64,000 bases of DNA from Protonemura montana (Eukaryota; Arthropoda; Insecta; Plecoptera; Nemouridae), in contig OX387607.1 in assembly GCA_947568835.1 (NCBI GenBank), forward strand, positions 7,635,201-7,699,200, read 5' to 3'. Position numbers and translations under genes: made by a program. Below, in pieces: positions 28,226 to 40,300 of the stretch (positions are counted from its first letter, which is position 1; each line of letters begins with the position of its first letter). The notes under the pieces are model-generated. The model made no database searches. It worked only from the letters and a program-made list of their open reading frames with translations, and was not told where the DNA came from.

Positions 28226-30304
28226 CTAACCTACTGGCTTAGCTACTAGCTTAGCTACTGACTTAGATATTGGCTTAGATCCTGGCTTAACTGCTGGCTT
28301 AGCTACTGTCTTAAGTACCTCTGCAGCAGGTTTAAGAATACCCCCCACCCCTACTGTCTTAACAGAATCAGTTCCCAAAATCAATGAGGTAGGCAAAAAA
28401 CTCATTAACAAGTTGTTTACTGCGGCCGTACTTTCCTCAGTATTATCCCCTAGGCGCTTAACCGCATGCCCAAACAATTTCAGCATAGTTACGCCATTTG
28501 AAGACGTATTCACACTCTGTTTTAGATAGGCATCCAAGAGTTTTTTGTTGGATTTGCTTGTGTTTGTAGCAGCGCAAATGGCATCCAAGCCTTTGGAGCT
28601 GTATTCGAGGAACTGCTCATTGGTGAGTTTCTTGTTTTTCGATGTGGCCATAAGTTTCTCGGCCTCAGCGACGAGTTGAATGAACGTGTTTAGATTTTCG
28701 TTTTTGGTGTTAGGTCCAAATAGCATCATGCCGGTTATAATTGGTCCCATGAAGCGAGCGACGTCATCAGAACTGGGACTGGCGCGGAGAACGCGAGAGT
28801 TCGGCCGACTTTCGGCGAAGATGACCATTGTGGCAAGGGCAACTGAAATTGAAAGGACCGCCGAGAAGTTTTAGGTTGTATTGATTAATTGATTTGTGGT
28901 GTTAAACGAAGCGCTGTTTTGACAACTGGCCCTGCGGCACTGGTCTTATGGCGTCGGTGAATGAGAGAATGGTAATGATGATGAGGATGAAGATGAACTT
29001 AACCTAGCCTAGAAGGGAGGAGGGGAAACCTGGTGCCGGCACTTAGCCTACTCCTGTCGAAGAGCACCAAGGGCATCACCGGTTTAACGTCCTTTCCGAA
29101 GGACGGTACAACTCAAACAGCGGGATTCCTCTACAAATCCATGCTGTCGAGAGGTTGATAAGCAAGGCGAATGAAGTTGCTGTACTAACTTTCATCCCCC
29201 AACCTCTCTGTCGAATAGAGCTGGTCATGTGTATGATGGTCAGCCATCCAATGCCTGACTCAGCGCATTTTTGCTTCTGAGAACTGGTGTTTCCAACACG
29301 CCAAACCGTTCGGTGGAGTAGAGTCTCCTAGTTGTAATAGTCATTTACTGACTAGAAATCCTGTGGTGGAAACAAGTAATTTTAGTTGATATTTCAGAAG
29401 TATTATTTTTATTCGAAGAGTGGGGGTGAACTGGAGATGAATTCCATAAAAATAGTCAGTCTGGCCAGGCATCAAATAGGGGTTCATATCTGGGTAATTT
29501 TTAATCCCAATAACCCTATCTATGGTCTTTGCACGATGCTATCACAAACATTTAAATGTCAATTAAATTAAAAATTGACTAGAAATGGTACAAAACTAGT
29601 CTGAACTTGTCTGAAAATAAAATTGTACAACAATTATAATTATATTTAACGAAGAAGTTTGCATCTACATTTTAAAGTTACGGTAAATAAAGACGGTATT
29701 TCAGTTGTGTTCTCGCAGTAAGAAAACGCAAGCCGCCAACCCAATGAAAGACAGTCGGTGCAGCTTGCGGCTTTGTTTAGAACACACGTAAATATTCAAG
29801 CATGTTTAATTATCTTAAGGCTAAGATTTTTTCACGTTTTAATGACCTCACCTGTTTTTGGTTAAAATTCAGTGTTTCTGGCCCTGTAAGCAATTATCAG
29901 AGATACGCTGGATGTAATTATGATTTTTAGACTCATGTTTACACTATCTAACATTGGCACTAGTTTTGACAAAAACTTTTTAAATTGGATTTTGAACGCT
30001 AAGTAAAGAGAAACTAAATTTCACAACGGTTGAGTGGAAGTTTTCAGAGCCATGGTTTGATTTTGTGATGTGTTTTTCGGTTTTGCTCTTTTTCACAACG
30101 TTTTACAAATTTTTCACAAATTTCACAACGTTTTGTAACTTATAACTGCTACTTTATTTAGAGTAAAAGTGGTCCTGACAGTTTTCCGATAACAAAAGAA
30201 CCTCTAAAAATTAAAACAATGACAACAAACAATTAAAATATTAAATAAAATATTAATGAAAGCTTACCTAGTCCCAAGAGAAGAGCGCCTTTCATGTTTG
30301 TCAT
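28226..30304 (-). CDS. Secreted protein of unknown family, Lys/Pro/Val-rich tail
   Basis: Two coding exons on the - strand, 30268-30304 and 28226-28842, join in phase 1 to give 217 aa. Exon 1 gives MTNMKGALLLGL and exon 2 continues VALATMVIFAESRPN, a good signal peptide split by the intron. The mature part is predicted helical, with NLNTFIQLVAEAEKL and SSKGLDAICAATNTS. It ends in a basic low-complexity tail with repeated AKP(A/V) units. I do not recognise the family. The intron contains a 5S-derived SINE. The gene sits in the spacer of the inverted duplication, facing the left receptor's 3' end. A tail-homologous relic lies at 34215-34386 on the other strand. Confidence 0.75.
28881..29314 (-). 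repeat. 5S-derived SINE, full length
   Basis: One of the best-preserved copies. On the - strand it begins CCGAACGGTTTGGCGTGTTG, has TGCGCTGAGTCAGGCATTGG and the conserved body, and ends CAAATCAATTAATCAA. It lies in the intron of the secreted-protein gene, on the same strand as that gene. Confidence 0.9.
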
Positions 30305-30360
30305 TGCCAAGTCCTTCGAGCGTGTTCCAGTGGTAATGGACAGCATTTGGGAAAGCCTGC

Positions 30361-30372
30361 CCTTTTGTATGC
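30361..30372 (-). promoter_or_regulatory. Possible TATA-like box of the secreted-protein gene
   Basis: On the - strand it reads GCATACAAAAGG, about 60 bases upstream of the ATG. The match to TATAAAAG is imperfect, and the call rests mainly on position. Confidence 0.35.
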
Positions 30373-30456
30373 TTTGGAAGAAGCAATGTGAGTTGAATGC
30401 TTAACTGTGATTAATTGATAGGCTGTGGGTTTTGTGTGCATTGGTCGTGGCACTCT

Positions 30457-30533
30457 GTGATTGGTTGTGACCGTGGTCTTGAAGGTGGATTGTAGTTGAA
30501 TTGTGAAGGTGAGTCAACCTTTCTAGCCAATCC
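30457..30533. promoter_or_regulatory. CCAAT-box-bearing upstream block
   Basis: It contains GTGATTGG and CTAGCCAATCC, two CCAAT boxes in opposite orientation about 65 bases apart, 150-230 bases upstream of the secreted-protein start. A homologous block lies at 130-204. Confidence 0.4.
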
Positions 30534-30712
30534 GAGAGCGACTTCTATTTCAGTAATTCTGTGACCAGCGTCTAGCGTTTATTGGCGGATTATGAGGGTA
30601 TGCAACTAAGTACGCCAGTTTTAATTGACTCGTTGTCAAAACAGTTTGACGATAAACCTCACTAATTAATCAATTAATCAGTAAAGAGAAAAATACGATG
30701 TTTTTTTAAGGA

Positions 30713-30715
<3 letters not shown>

Positions 30716-30743
<28 letters not shown>

Positions 30744-32560
30744 ACATTTTTAATTCCAGATTGGTTGACATATGTTAACATTGGGTAGGTCAAACATAAT
30801 AGTAGTAATATATACATTTACAAATTAAAATATTCTTCTAGTGAGTACATACAGTTTGTTGTTAAAAAGTTCATTAGCTTCCCAGCGAAGTCTTGGTTCG
30901 TCAGTCTAGCTTTAATATCAGCTGGCAGTTTATTGAAAATGCGTACCCCCATAGAGACAGGGCTCTTGTCATTAATGTTTGTGACGGATAGGTTTGTTAC
31001 ATTATTGCCTCTTAACATATGGCCATGAGTTTATAAACTTATTTCTACTTGCTTATTTTGTATGACATACATTATTATACTGTAAATGTAAATACAGGGC
31101 AACGGCAGTATATTGAAAATTTTTAATAATGGTCTGCATGAGTCTTTATAAAAGGTCCCTGGTGTAGTTGGGTCGTAGCTCACATTAGCCAAGTACCTGA
31201 CCGCCCGCTTCTGGAGTCTGAACAATTTAAATGCCCGTTGTGATTGACCCCACATTACTATGCCATAGTTCAGTCTTGAGTGCACATATGCAAAGTAGAC
31301 AGCTTAGGCGGAGTTGAAGTCGCATGTTTTCATAATGCGTTTTACAAGAAAGCACCCTGAAGCAACTAAGAGGGCAGTTCTGTTTATATGGGGGTCCCAT
31401 TTAAGTTTGTTGTCTATAATTATGCCAAGAAATTTGGTTTCATTCAACACCTGTACACTTTTCCCATATAAATATAGTAGGGGATCTGAGTCATTATCTG
31501 ATGATCTAGTGTTAGTGTTAAAATTAATTATTACAGTTTTTTTGTTATTTAATTTCAGGCCATTTTCCCTACTCCAGTTGGAAATTTGAGATATGCCAGC
31601 TTTACAAATTGAGTTGATGGACTCATAGCTTTCGCAGATCAGATGTGTAGTGACATCCGCATAGGTTGTTAAGTTTCCGATATTTATAGATTTTGAGAGA
31701 TCATTTATGAATATGATGAAAAGTAAGGGGGAGAGGGTAGCGCCCTGGGGAACCCCGGTGACAATGTTTACTTCCTTTGAGAGATATGAACCTGTTTGGT
31801 CAGTTAGTCTTACGGATTGCTTGCGTTCAAAAAGGAAAGATTTTATCCAGTTCTTGGCTGCCCCGCGAATGCCATAGTGTGGTAGTTTTTGAAGTAGTAA
31901 GTCATGGTCGACACTATCAAAAGCTTTTGTGTAGTCGTAAAAGACCCCATACGCAGCCTTCTTTTCCTTTATTGATGACATCAGTCGGTTTACAAAGTCG
32001 GAAACAGCTGTTGTTGTTGACTTATTTTTCCTAAACCCATGTTGGCAGTTGTCTAGGTAGTCAAATTTTTCGAGATAGTTTTCCAGTCGATTGCAGAACG
32101 CATTTTCGAATAATTTTGAGAACACAGACAGGTTAGAAATTGGCCTGTAATTATCCGTCTGTGCTTTATCTTCGCCTTTGAAAACAGGAGATACTATGGA
32201 TATCTTTAGAACTTCCGGGAACGTTCCAGTCTCAAATGACAAATTTATGAGGAAGACTAGCGGCGACATTAAGTGGACCGAGACATGTTTCAGTATATTG
32301 ACAGGGACTTCGTCATACCCAGAAGATTTTTTTTTGTTACTTTCGAGATGATATCGTAGTATTCCTTTCTATCGATAGGCTTTAAGAATATGTTATGGGT
32401 ATGGTTGGTAGTATATGTGGTCCCATATTCTCGAGGTGTTATAGGGTCAAATGTTGCTCCTCTTTTAAAGTGATCGTTGAAATGATCAGCCACTATGGTT
32501 TCTGAGGTAATTATGTTGCCATTAATTTTAATGGTGGTAGGGGCTTTGGGGATGGTTCAG
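30716..32560 (-). mobile_element. 5'-truncated LINE with disabled reverse transcriptase
   Basis: The main frame (31304-32269) has the RT blocks DNYRPISNLSVFSKLFE, HGFRKNKST, DYTKAFDSVDH and GVPQGATLSPLLF. The catalytic motif reads YADVTT instead of YADDTT, which removes an essential Asp. Fragments at 32290-32493 and 30818-31285 are the upstream part and the C-terminal tail (YFNL end), separated by frame breaks. The 3' end has a (TAA)n tract at about 30716-30743. No endonuclease region is present. It sits in the spacer of the inverted duplication. Confidence 0.88.
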
Positions 32561-33156
32561 TGAATGAAAGACAGCAAACTGTAGGGAAAATTAATCCAAA
32601 ATAGGACCTTTTTAAATTAGAAAATATACTTGGTCTAACGCTGTGTGGGAACAAAGACAAAAATTCAATGACCATGACTCACAGTGGGCAAAACCAGATA
32701 AACGTAAAGGTAATATGTAAAGTATAAAATATCAAACATAAGGTTAATCTAACGATAGCGATTCCTACGTCTGAAAAATAAGGACAATATCACAACGTAA
32801 CAATCTTTTAGTTCACAATCAAAAAAGTAGAGGTCATATTCGAGTGGTTTTTAATGTCTTTTTTATTAACTACTTACGACACGCTTGGCACTGAGTTTTG
32901 ATTTATTTCGAACTGAAAATACAAATTTACCACCTGATGACGTCAATGTATTTGGTTGTTATCAGGGATTTCTTCAAACCCAGCAAAAAAACTGGAAATA
33001 TATCGCGAAAGTTACAGCAAAGATGAATGATTTTAACGTTGGGAGCGCGTTGCAGGCTGCCATTAGTCAAGTTCCGCATCCTGTCGTGTCGCGCGCTAGT
33101 CTCGCTAGATAGCTCCACACTGCGACCTGGTGGATTAAAATTAAACTTTTTGCAAT
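32561..33156. other. Gene-less spacer
   Basis: No recognised gene. Small frames at 32885-33118 lack any supporting feature. Confidence 0.45.
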
Positions 33157-33568
33157 TTGATTGATTGATTGATTGTGGTTTAACGACTCACTGTTTTGAC
33201 ATCGGGCTATGTGGCATTGGTCTACTGGCGTCGGTGAATGAGTGGATAATGATGATGAGGAAGATGATGAAACTATCTTAGCCTAGACCTTAGCCATAGC
33301 CTATACATGGGGTTTGCAAACACGTCGACTTTTTTTTCATGCTCATTATTTTCATTGTTTTCATTACGAGTGTTCTGTAAAAAGAAATGAAAAATAAAAT
33401 GTCGGTAAATGAGTGGATAATGATGCAAGGATGATGATGAAACTACCTTAGCCTAAAAGAAAGGGGGGAAACCTAGTACACGAAGCCTACTCCTGACGAA
33501 GAGAACCAAGGGGACCACCAGCTTAACGTCGCTTCCGTAGGATGGTACAACGCGAACAACAGAATCCC
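33157..33568 (-). repeat. 5S-derived SINE, truncated and partly duplicated
   Basis: On the + strand it begins (TTGA)n, TGTGGTTTAACGACTCACTG and GGCGTCGGTGAATGAGTGGA. The block around GTGAATGAGTGGATAATGATG occurs twice (about 33232 and 33408) with unrelated sequence between, an internal duplication or nested insertion. The 5S-like head is missing. Confidence 0.75.
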
Positions 33569-34214
33569 CCCAAAAATGTCATTATATAAAAAGTCATAAA
33601 AAATTCTTTAACGTTAGGAAATCACCACCCGGCACGTGGCAAAGCAACAAGGGGAGTGTGACACCTGTCCGTATCGCCACAATGATAGCGAGCTAAGCCT
33701 TGGTGTAAGTTTGATCAGTACATTAGCATGCATAGCTTTCCCGATAGCGATACGAAATAAGTGGATAAGGTGCATATAAAAACTGACCTAGTTTGAAAAG
33801 GGCCCAATATATTTGTCACTATCAATGAGTTCGGAGCAGGTTTTGATATCACAAACTTGTGTTCAATGCAATTAGGTAAACAATAACAGCGTTTCAATTT
33901 CCTCTTTCTCTAGTTTTAATTTGGAGGAGTAAATAATCTCAAGACTTTCGTTCCACGAATATCATATTAAAAGAAATGGAATACATTTAATTAATTTTAA
34001 GAAGTTTGAATAAGAATCGATTCTCTGTTGGGTACGGTTCTGTTTAACATGCTAATTTTGAGTCCGATTGCCATGTATATATATTGCAGATATAATATAT
34101 CATGCTGTTTAACATGTTTAACAAGGCCAGAAACCGTGCGTACCGAGACAAATAGACTTCGCAGCACGCCAAATGTAAGCTCCACCTGGGACCGAAATCT
34201 CGACATCTTTCCAG

Positions 34215-34386
34215 GTATTGCGGTCATCACAGTCGTGCTTTTAAGATTGTCCAATGGTGTCGCAGCAACTAAGGCGTCTGTACAGTCGAAGAGTCCAACC
34301 CAGCAGCTAGCGCAGAGGACTGCAAATTCTATTCCAGAAGAACGAAAATATGCCAGTAGCTAAGCCTGTAGGTATGCCAGTAGCTA
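34215..34386 (+). pseudogene. Probable relic of the spacer secreted-protein gene
   Basis: After an acceptor (CATCTTTCCAG) an open frame starts GIAVITVVLLRLSNGVAA, a signal-peptide-like core in the phase used by exon 2 of the gene at 28226-30304. It stops at 34363. In the next frame the sequence reads MPVAKPVGMPVAK. At base level GTAGCTAAGCC(T/A)GTAGGT matches the 3' end of the left gene. Its position is close to the mirror image of that exon across the duplication centre. Most of the middle is missing, and I found no first exon. It could instead be a short diverged paralogue. Confidence 0.45.
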
Positions 34387-35164
34387 AAACATTTGGTTTT
34401 TCCATCCCTTGCAAATCGCTAGGCGTATGGCAAAAACATTGAAAATAGGGGTTTTATTTCTGGTGTTCTAAACCTCCTGAAAATTTCGTCAAATTCTGAG
34501 ATAGTGAAGGTTTTGATTGTGGGCACTTGATATGAAATGACTAAAACTGACTAAACTGACTAAACTGACTAAACTGACTAAACTGACTAAATATGACTAA
34601 TTTACTAAATACTCATAGTAATATATGATAAGAAAATGCATACGTCGTAATGACATAATATCATGTGTTTTAAAAATAGGTCTGTCGTGTTCTTGAAATA
34701 CACAACAAAATCAGATGTATCATTGCTTACTACGTATATGATAAGTGAGTTTAATGATATAATATGTTCTACACCACACCTTTGAGCTGATTGGTCTGGA
34801 CGGGATAAACGGGTTGATCAAATTCATCAGTTATTTAAGGTATTTGTACTACTATGACAGTTTTTGATTGTGCATTGGGTTACCAGAAATTTTAATATCA
34901 TAATAAAATAAGGGAACAGCAGTAATGAAAAACAGTTTTTTTATATTTCCTACAATACGCAGTTACTGTTATTAAATTCTGTTTCATGATATACTTTAAA
35001 TAATATGTAGAAAAATGTTTTTATTTGTGGGAAACCTGTTCTTCTAAAACATTGAAATTTTTTCTTTTTGCCTTTTTATCAAAAATAGAACTAGAAGCCA
35101 ACCAAAAGAAGACCTATGTGGAATGCCAAATAAAATTTCTGAGTGATACACTTTTTATTTACTC
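34387..35164. other. Spacer with a nine-base tandem repeat
   Basis: An array of CTGACTAAA units occupies about 34537-34600. Otherwise there is no gene. This is the unpaired part next to the right arm. Confidence 0.55.
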
Positions 35165-36392
35165 TGCGTTATTAATAAACTCTGTACTCAATACTTTTAG
35201 TGCATCGTCTTGCTAGGCATGTTTGTAAGTTTTAATTCATCACCTCTTCTCAATTGCGGGAATCATTCCTGGTAACACGTTTTAAGTTGTCTGCAGGTAG
35301 GACTCACTTTCAAGGTAGGTTTGTGAAAAGAGAAAATCTATTTTCTCTCTCCAAAGCCCAACTGTCTCATCATATTAAACATGTGCAATAAACCAGTCCA
35401 TTTCCAAAGAAACAGGCACAAAAAAGATATTAATTTTTTTACAAATAAAAATAGGATTGTAAGATTTTTCTTTTTCGGCTTGTCTGGAGTTTCCTCATAG
35501 GAGCTCAAACAAACAAATGAAGTTTGGTGGGGAAGCACGACTGGAGATATGTGCGATCGTGCCGAGATGCGATCTCGGGACCTTGTAATTGCCAGTTGGA
35601 TTCTACAAACTAGTTTAAATGGGCGTACAAAGGTTTCTACCCTTGGTGGTAGAGTGCCTAGCACCGTAGTTTTTGTCAAGGAGCTAACCTCGGATAGGAA
35701 GTCTTGGGCTGGCAGCTGAGGAGCATGGGTGTAAGATTTGCTGTGCTGTGGTACCTAGTAAACGTGGTAAGTCGAACGTGAAGTGTATCTGTGTCGGGTA
35801 TTTACCTCGTTCCACTATTCCCGCAAGTTACAGGACCTGATAACGCCAAACGCTGTTCTAGGCTTTGATATGCATTCAATGTATTAGTATTTTTATATAT
35901 TTATTGTAAACAGGTACACGGTGTTTGAGAACCACGCAATATCACAAGGTTTCACACATTTGCACACTTTTTTTGAGGAGTGTAGCGAGTGAAGCGAAGA
36001 CTACACTACTCTTTTTTATGTTTACTTGTTAGCATCATACAGGCCAAATAACTGAATTTGCAGCACACCTTCAAAAATTCTGAACTTAAAATAGTTTATG
36101 TTTTAAATATCCAAACATTGCATGACTATCACTCGCCGATTAAATTGACATGGCAAAATTTTAACAGTTCGAATTTAAAAAAGTTTTTGTGTGAACCAAA
36201 AGAAACGAAAGAAGCATAAGTGGACCTTTACAAAAATTAAAATATTAAAATAACAGACAAAACAAAAAACGCTTATCTACAACACAATTCAAATATCATT
36301 TGCGATATCCTAGGTATAAATCTAAAAAGACATTTTTATTTATAGGTTCCATTTAGTAGCATTTAATTGCAGACAAAATTATGTCAATAGAA

Positions 36393-37135
36393 TTATAAAC
36401 CTGACGAAATAAGAATAAATTAGCTATTAATGGCAAAGAGATTGATAATGTAATGGATGTAAAGTATTAAGGTGTAATTATTGACAATGGCTTAAGTTTT
36501 AAGCATAATCTAGATTATGTTTGTAAAAAGATAAGTAGGAAATTAGGCTATCTATCAAGAGTGGGGAAATGTTTGACTTTGTGGACAAGGAAGTTGATAT
36601 ACATGCCTATAGTAGAACCTTATTTTTTTATATTCTAACACCATTTTCTATAACATTAATAATATTGATATAAGGAGACTACACAAACTTCTCAATAGAG
36701 CGATGCGTATTATACTCAAAGAAAAAAGAACGGCATCTGTTAAGAGAGATGAAAAAGATGTTAAATTTTGTAGATATTATAAGAAAAATAGAGTTAAATG
36801 TTTTTGTTCTTATCCATGATATCATGTAAGGATTAGCACCTCAGTATTTGAGTGAGAAGATAAAGTTAGTAGATAGCATCCATAGTCATAATTCTAGGAA
36901 TAGGAATAATATATTTGTTAAGTGTTTTAAATTAAACACAGTATTAACTAAAGGAACTCGTGATTAGAATAAATTCCCAAAGAAAATTAGGAATATAAAA
37001 ACTGTAAGTAAATTTAAGACAAAATTGTATTATAAATTTAAAGAGGACGAAGAGAAAAATATCATGTAACATTGTTCTTTTTTAATAGCTAAAAAAGCTA
37101 AATAAAAATACGTACAAACAAACAAACAAAATAAC
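36393..37135 (+). mobile_element. Decayed LINE fragment inserted in right arm only
   Basis: Frames on the + strand read GVIIDNGLSFKHNLDYVCKK, then LLNRAMRIILKEKRTASVK, which resemble the region after the RT catalytic core of non-LTR elements. Many stops and frame breaks are present. The 3' end has a (CAAA)n tail near 37110-37130. The left arm lacks it, with only about 20 bases between the matching flanks. It therefore arrived after the duplication or was lost from the left arm. Confidence 0.7.
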
Positions 37136-37389
37136 AACAGTGAAAGTAAGAGGGCTGATTGACAGCAAAAATACAAAGAAGTAGCAGCGCTGCTTCTTTT
37201 TCATAAAAATAGAAGGTTTATAGGTTTGGAACAGAAATCGTTTAGTTTGGTAAGGTTGGAATTTGATTAATTTTCCCTACAGTTGTCACATAGCCAACAC
37301 GGTTGCTGCGTACATGTTACAAGTGAGAGGTCACAGGGCACAAGTCAGGTATAACACCTGAAAGTTATAACAAAATGTTCATGATTAAC

Positions 37390-40300
37390 TCAATAACCTA
37401 TCTTCTGCAGCCAATTGGTTCTAGTATCGTCGTTAAAGGCAATGAAAAATAAAAACAACACAAATCCCTGAAACGGGTCCAAAATGTTGCTAAAAAAGCC
37501 AACCGTCGTGTTGTGTGACCCAAAGTCGTTAGACATTTCAAACACAGTCGGAAAACCAAAGAGGAAAAACATGAGAGTAATTGTCTTCAGTCGGCGTTTC
37601 ATCAGGTCCGCATCCGAAACATTATGTCTTTGTAGGTTTGAATCATCCCCCCTACCACACTTGTTCGTTATCGAGTATACAATCGCAATCATCAACCCAA
37701 AGTTCAACGCCGTAATTACAATGCCAGGAACTAAGTACAACACAAGATGCGTGAGCTTGTTCGGACTACAAAAATGCGTTTCTCTGTCCCATAAAAGCAT
37801 AATTACAATAGGAACTGCTGGACATCCCCACGCTATCAAACTAACCTTCAGCAGCAGGTGAGGTATCGATGACGCTCCAACTATGCTAGAGAACCGCTTG
37901 TATTGTAGTACGGACATGACCAACCCCCAGCAAAAATGCGTCAGACGCGTATAGTGCACGCACACGGTGAACGCAATCAGTGGGATGCTATTGTGGTTAG
38001 CGTCCGAGTAAATAACGTGCGTCTCGCGAAAAGCTGTCAGCGTGAGATAGAGAACTGAGGAGAGGGTGAGGTGAATTAGAATCTTGTTGCTGAGATCATC
38101 GCGCCATTTGGGGAACGTGAGCGCCGTGGCAAAAATGAAAACAAAGCCGAAAAAAGAAATAAAAGAAACGATTAGGAAAACTATGAGCTGTGCATCAAGT
38201 TCATCGACAAATGAAAAGTTTGCCATCGTCGTGTATTCGTACATTATGATACGAGACTCGCTGCGATTGGTCAGATCGCAGCGGCAAAACACGTGAGTGG
38301 AAGTCACATTTGCTATAGTCACGTTTGTCTGGTTAAGAACGCAAATGTTGTTGGTCCAGTCAAGATTTTTTTCGTCCCACGAAGCGCACCCCAATTTGAT
38401 GTAGCTCTTCTGGTTCTCCGTGGGCTGAAAAAACACATCCAGGGGGGCCTCAGAACTTTCAAAACTCCAATTCAACAGATTCCTGTCCTTAACGTCATGT
38501 ACATCCATGTAGATGTCGACTTGGCGCGAGTTGAAGATAGGCGACGACGTCATTGTTCGCGGGAAAGGTGATATATTAGTTGGGTAGATGGTGAACAATA
38601 GGCGGTGTACATTAATGGTTTCGTTAAGAATTAAGAGACAGGCGAAAACGGGTCTGGCTGCGAGAAGATCGGAAGTGCTGTAGCTGTATGTAATATTTAG
38701 GACCTCAGAATTAGTGGATTCATTTAGGCCCGCGTTCCTGAAGTAAACACCGACTGGCTGCTTTAGGTCAGCATAATAAGGCTTGGCCAGATAAACAAGT
38801 GACATGTATGACATCATCGAGAATTCGTTCGTGACGTTTGACGAGAGGACAGCGTTGGAAAATAGATCTTTGGAAACATCAGCGTTTTTGACGCTCCACG
38901 AACCTTGGATACCGAAACTTTGAACAGGCGACTTTGTCTGCTTTAAACGGTAACGACGCATTATAGCTGTGATGTCGCGTATTATCCCTGCTATCTCGAT
39001 TTGGCGCTCATACAAGATACTTGCGTCGATCGACAAGACGCGCAAGTAGATCTGTAACACTTTTTTTATGCTCGCGTCGTCTACAGGAAGTCTGGAGGCA
39101 TTATGAATAAGTGCCGCACTCTGACTGAAAATTAAACTTCCTTCGGTAAGAGATTTAGATCCGAGTTTTAACCACAAGTCGTCGTCAAAGTAGGCGGCTG
39201 AGTATGTGTACACTATATACTGACCTCCAGATTTTGATTGGAGATAGTTGGCTGAAAGACTGCAGTTGCAGACATCTAAGGAATCTACCTGGAAGATATG
39301 GCAGCCTTGGGTAGCCCAATCGTTTATTTCTTCGCTCCAATAGGCGCAACCTTGAGTGCTGTTGTAGATTAATTGGTCAAGGTAGATCTCGATGAACTGG
39401 TCTTCTACTTCTGTAGCGTTACCTGGTACCAACACAACGTCAACCACACGGCTGGTCAGGATTCTGTAGCCAATGTCTGGCAGATGTTTCAGGTACACGT
39501 CCACGGGGTAGACTAGGAACGAGTATCGAGTATTCTGTGTACGAACAGAGTCGGACACATGAACCGCATAAAAGACGTCAAGCGAGAATACAGTTGTCTG
39601 GTAGTACTTTTCTCTCGTAAACGTGTTAAAATTGAAAAGGGCCATTCGTCTATTGTAGGAGAAGGCGACATACATCATTTCCTGATTTGAATCGCTCGAG
39701 TTAACACACATGGTACCCACCGTTTCGGCAAAAATCCCCATTTGTTCCTCATCACAAGAGTTCAACAACATAATAGCGCGCGCATCATTGATTATTTGCT
39801 CGTCCATACCCTCGTTTAGTCGAACTGTCGCAAAACCGTCGTACAAAACGTTGACTAGAAGTAGTATTTCCCTACTAACAACACTGGCTCCACAATGATA
39901 GTGCTGCAGCTGGTTTAGTGCTAGGACAGACACAGAAAAATAGTCTTGCTGGGCATCCGTCGCTAATATTTGCCCGTCGTCGATGTTTTCAAAGTCCAAG
40001 TTTTGATACTGGTATCTGATGAACTGGCCTCGAGTTCGAAACTGATTGAAACTCATACTCAAATTACAAGTACACAAGTCGTCCCGTTGAAATGCTGGGT
40101 TCACGGCGCAGCCTTTTGTTGTCCAACCTTTTAGCGACTCGTCCCAGAACGCGCAGCCGGACAAAGAACCTTTGTTAACAGACTTGTTGAGGAACATGTG
40201 CACGAGCTGGTCACGGTCACCCTCAGTGTTAGCGAACGGCGTCAACACGACGTCCAGAACGCGACTTGCCAGCACTTTGTGGCCATCAATCAAGGTCGCC

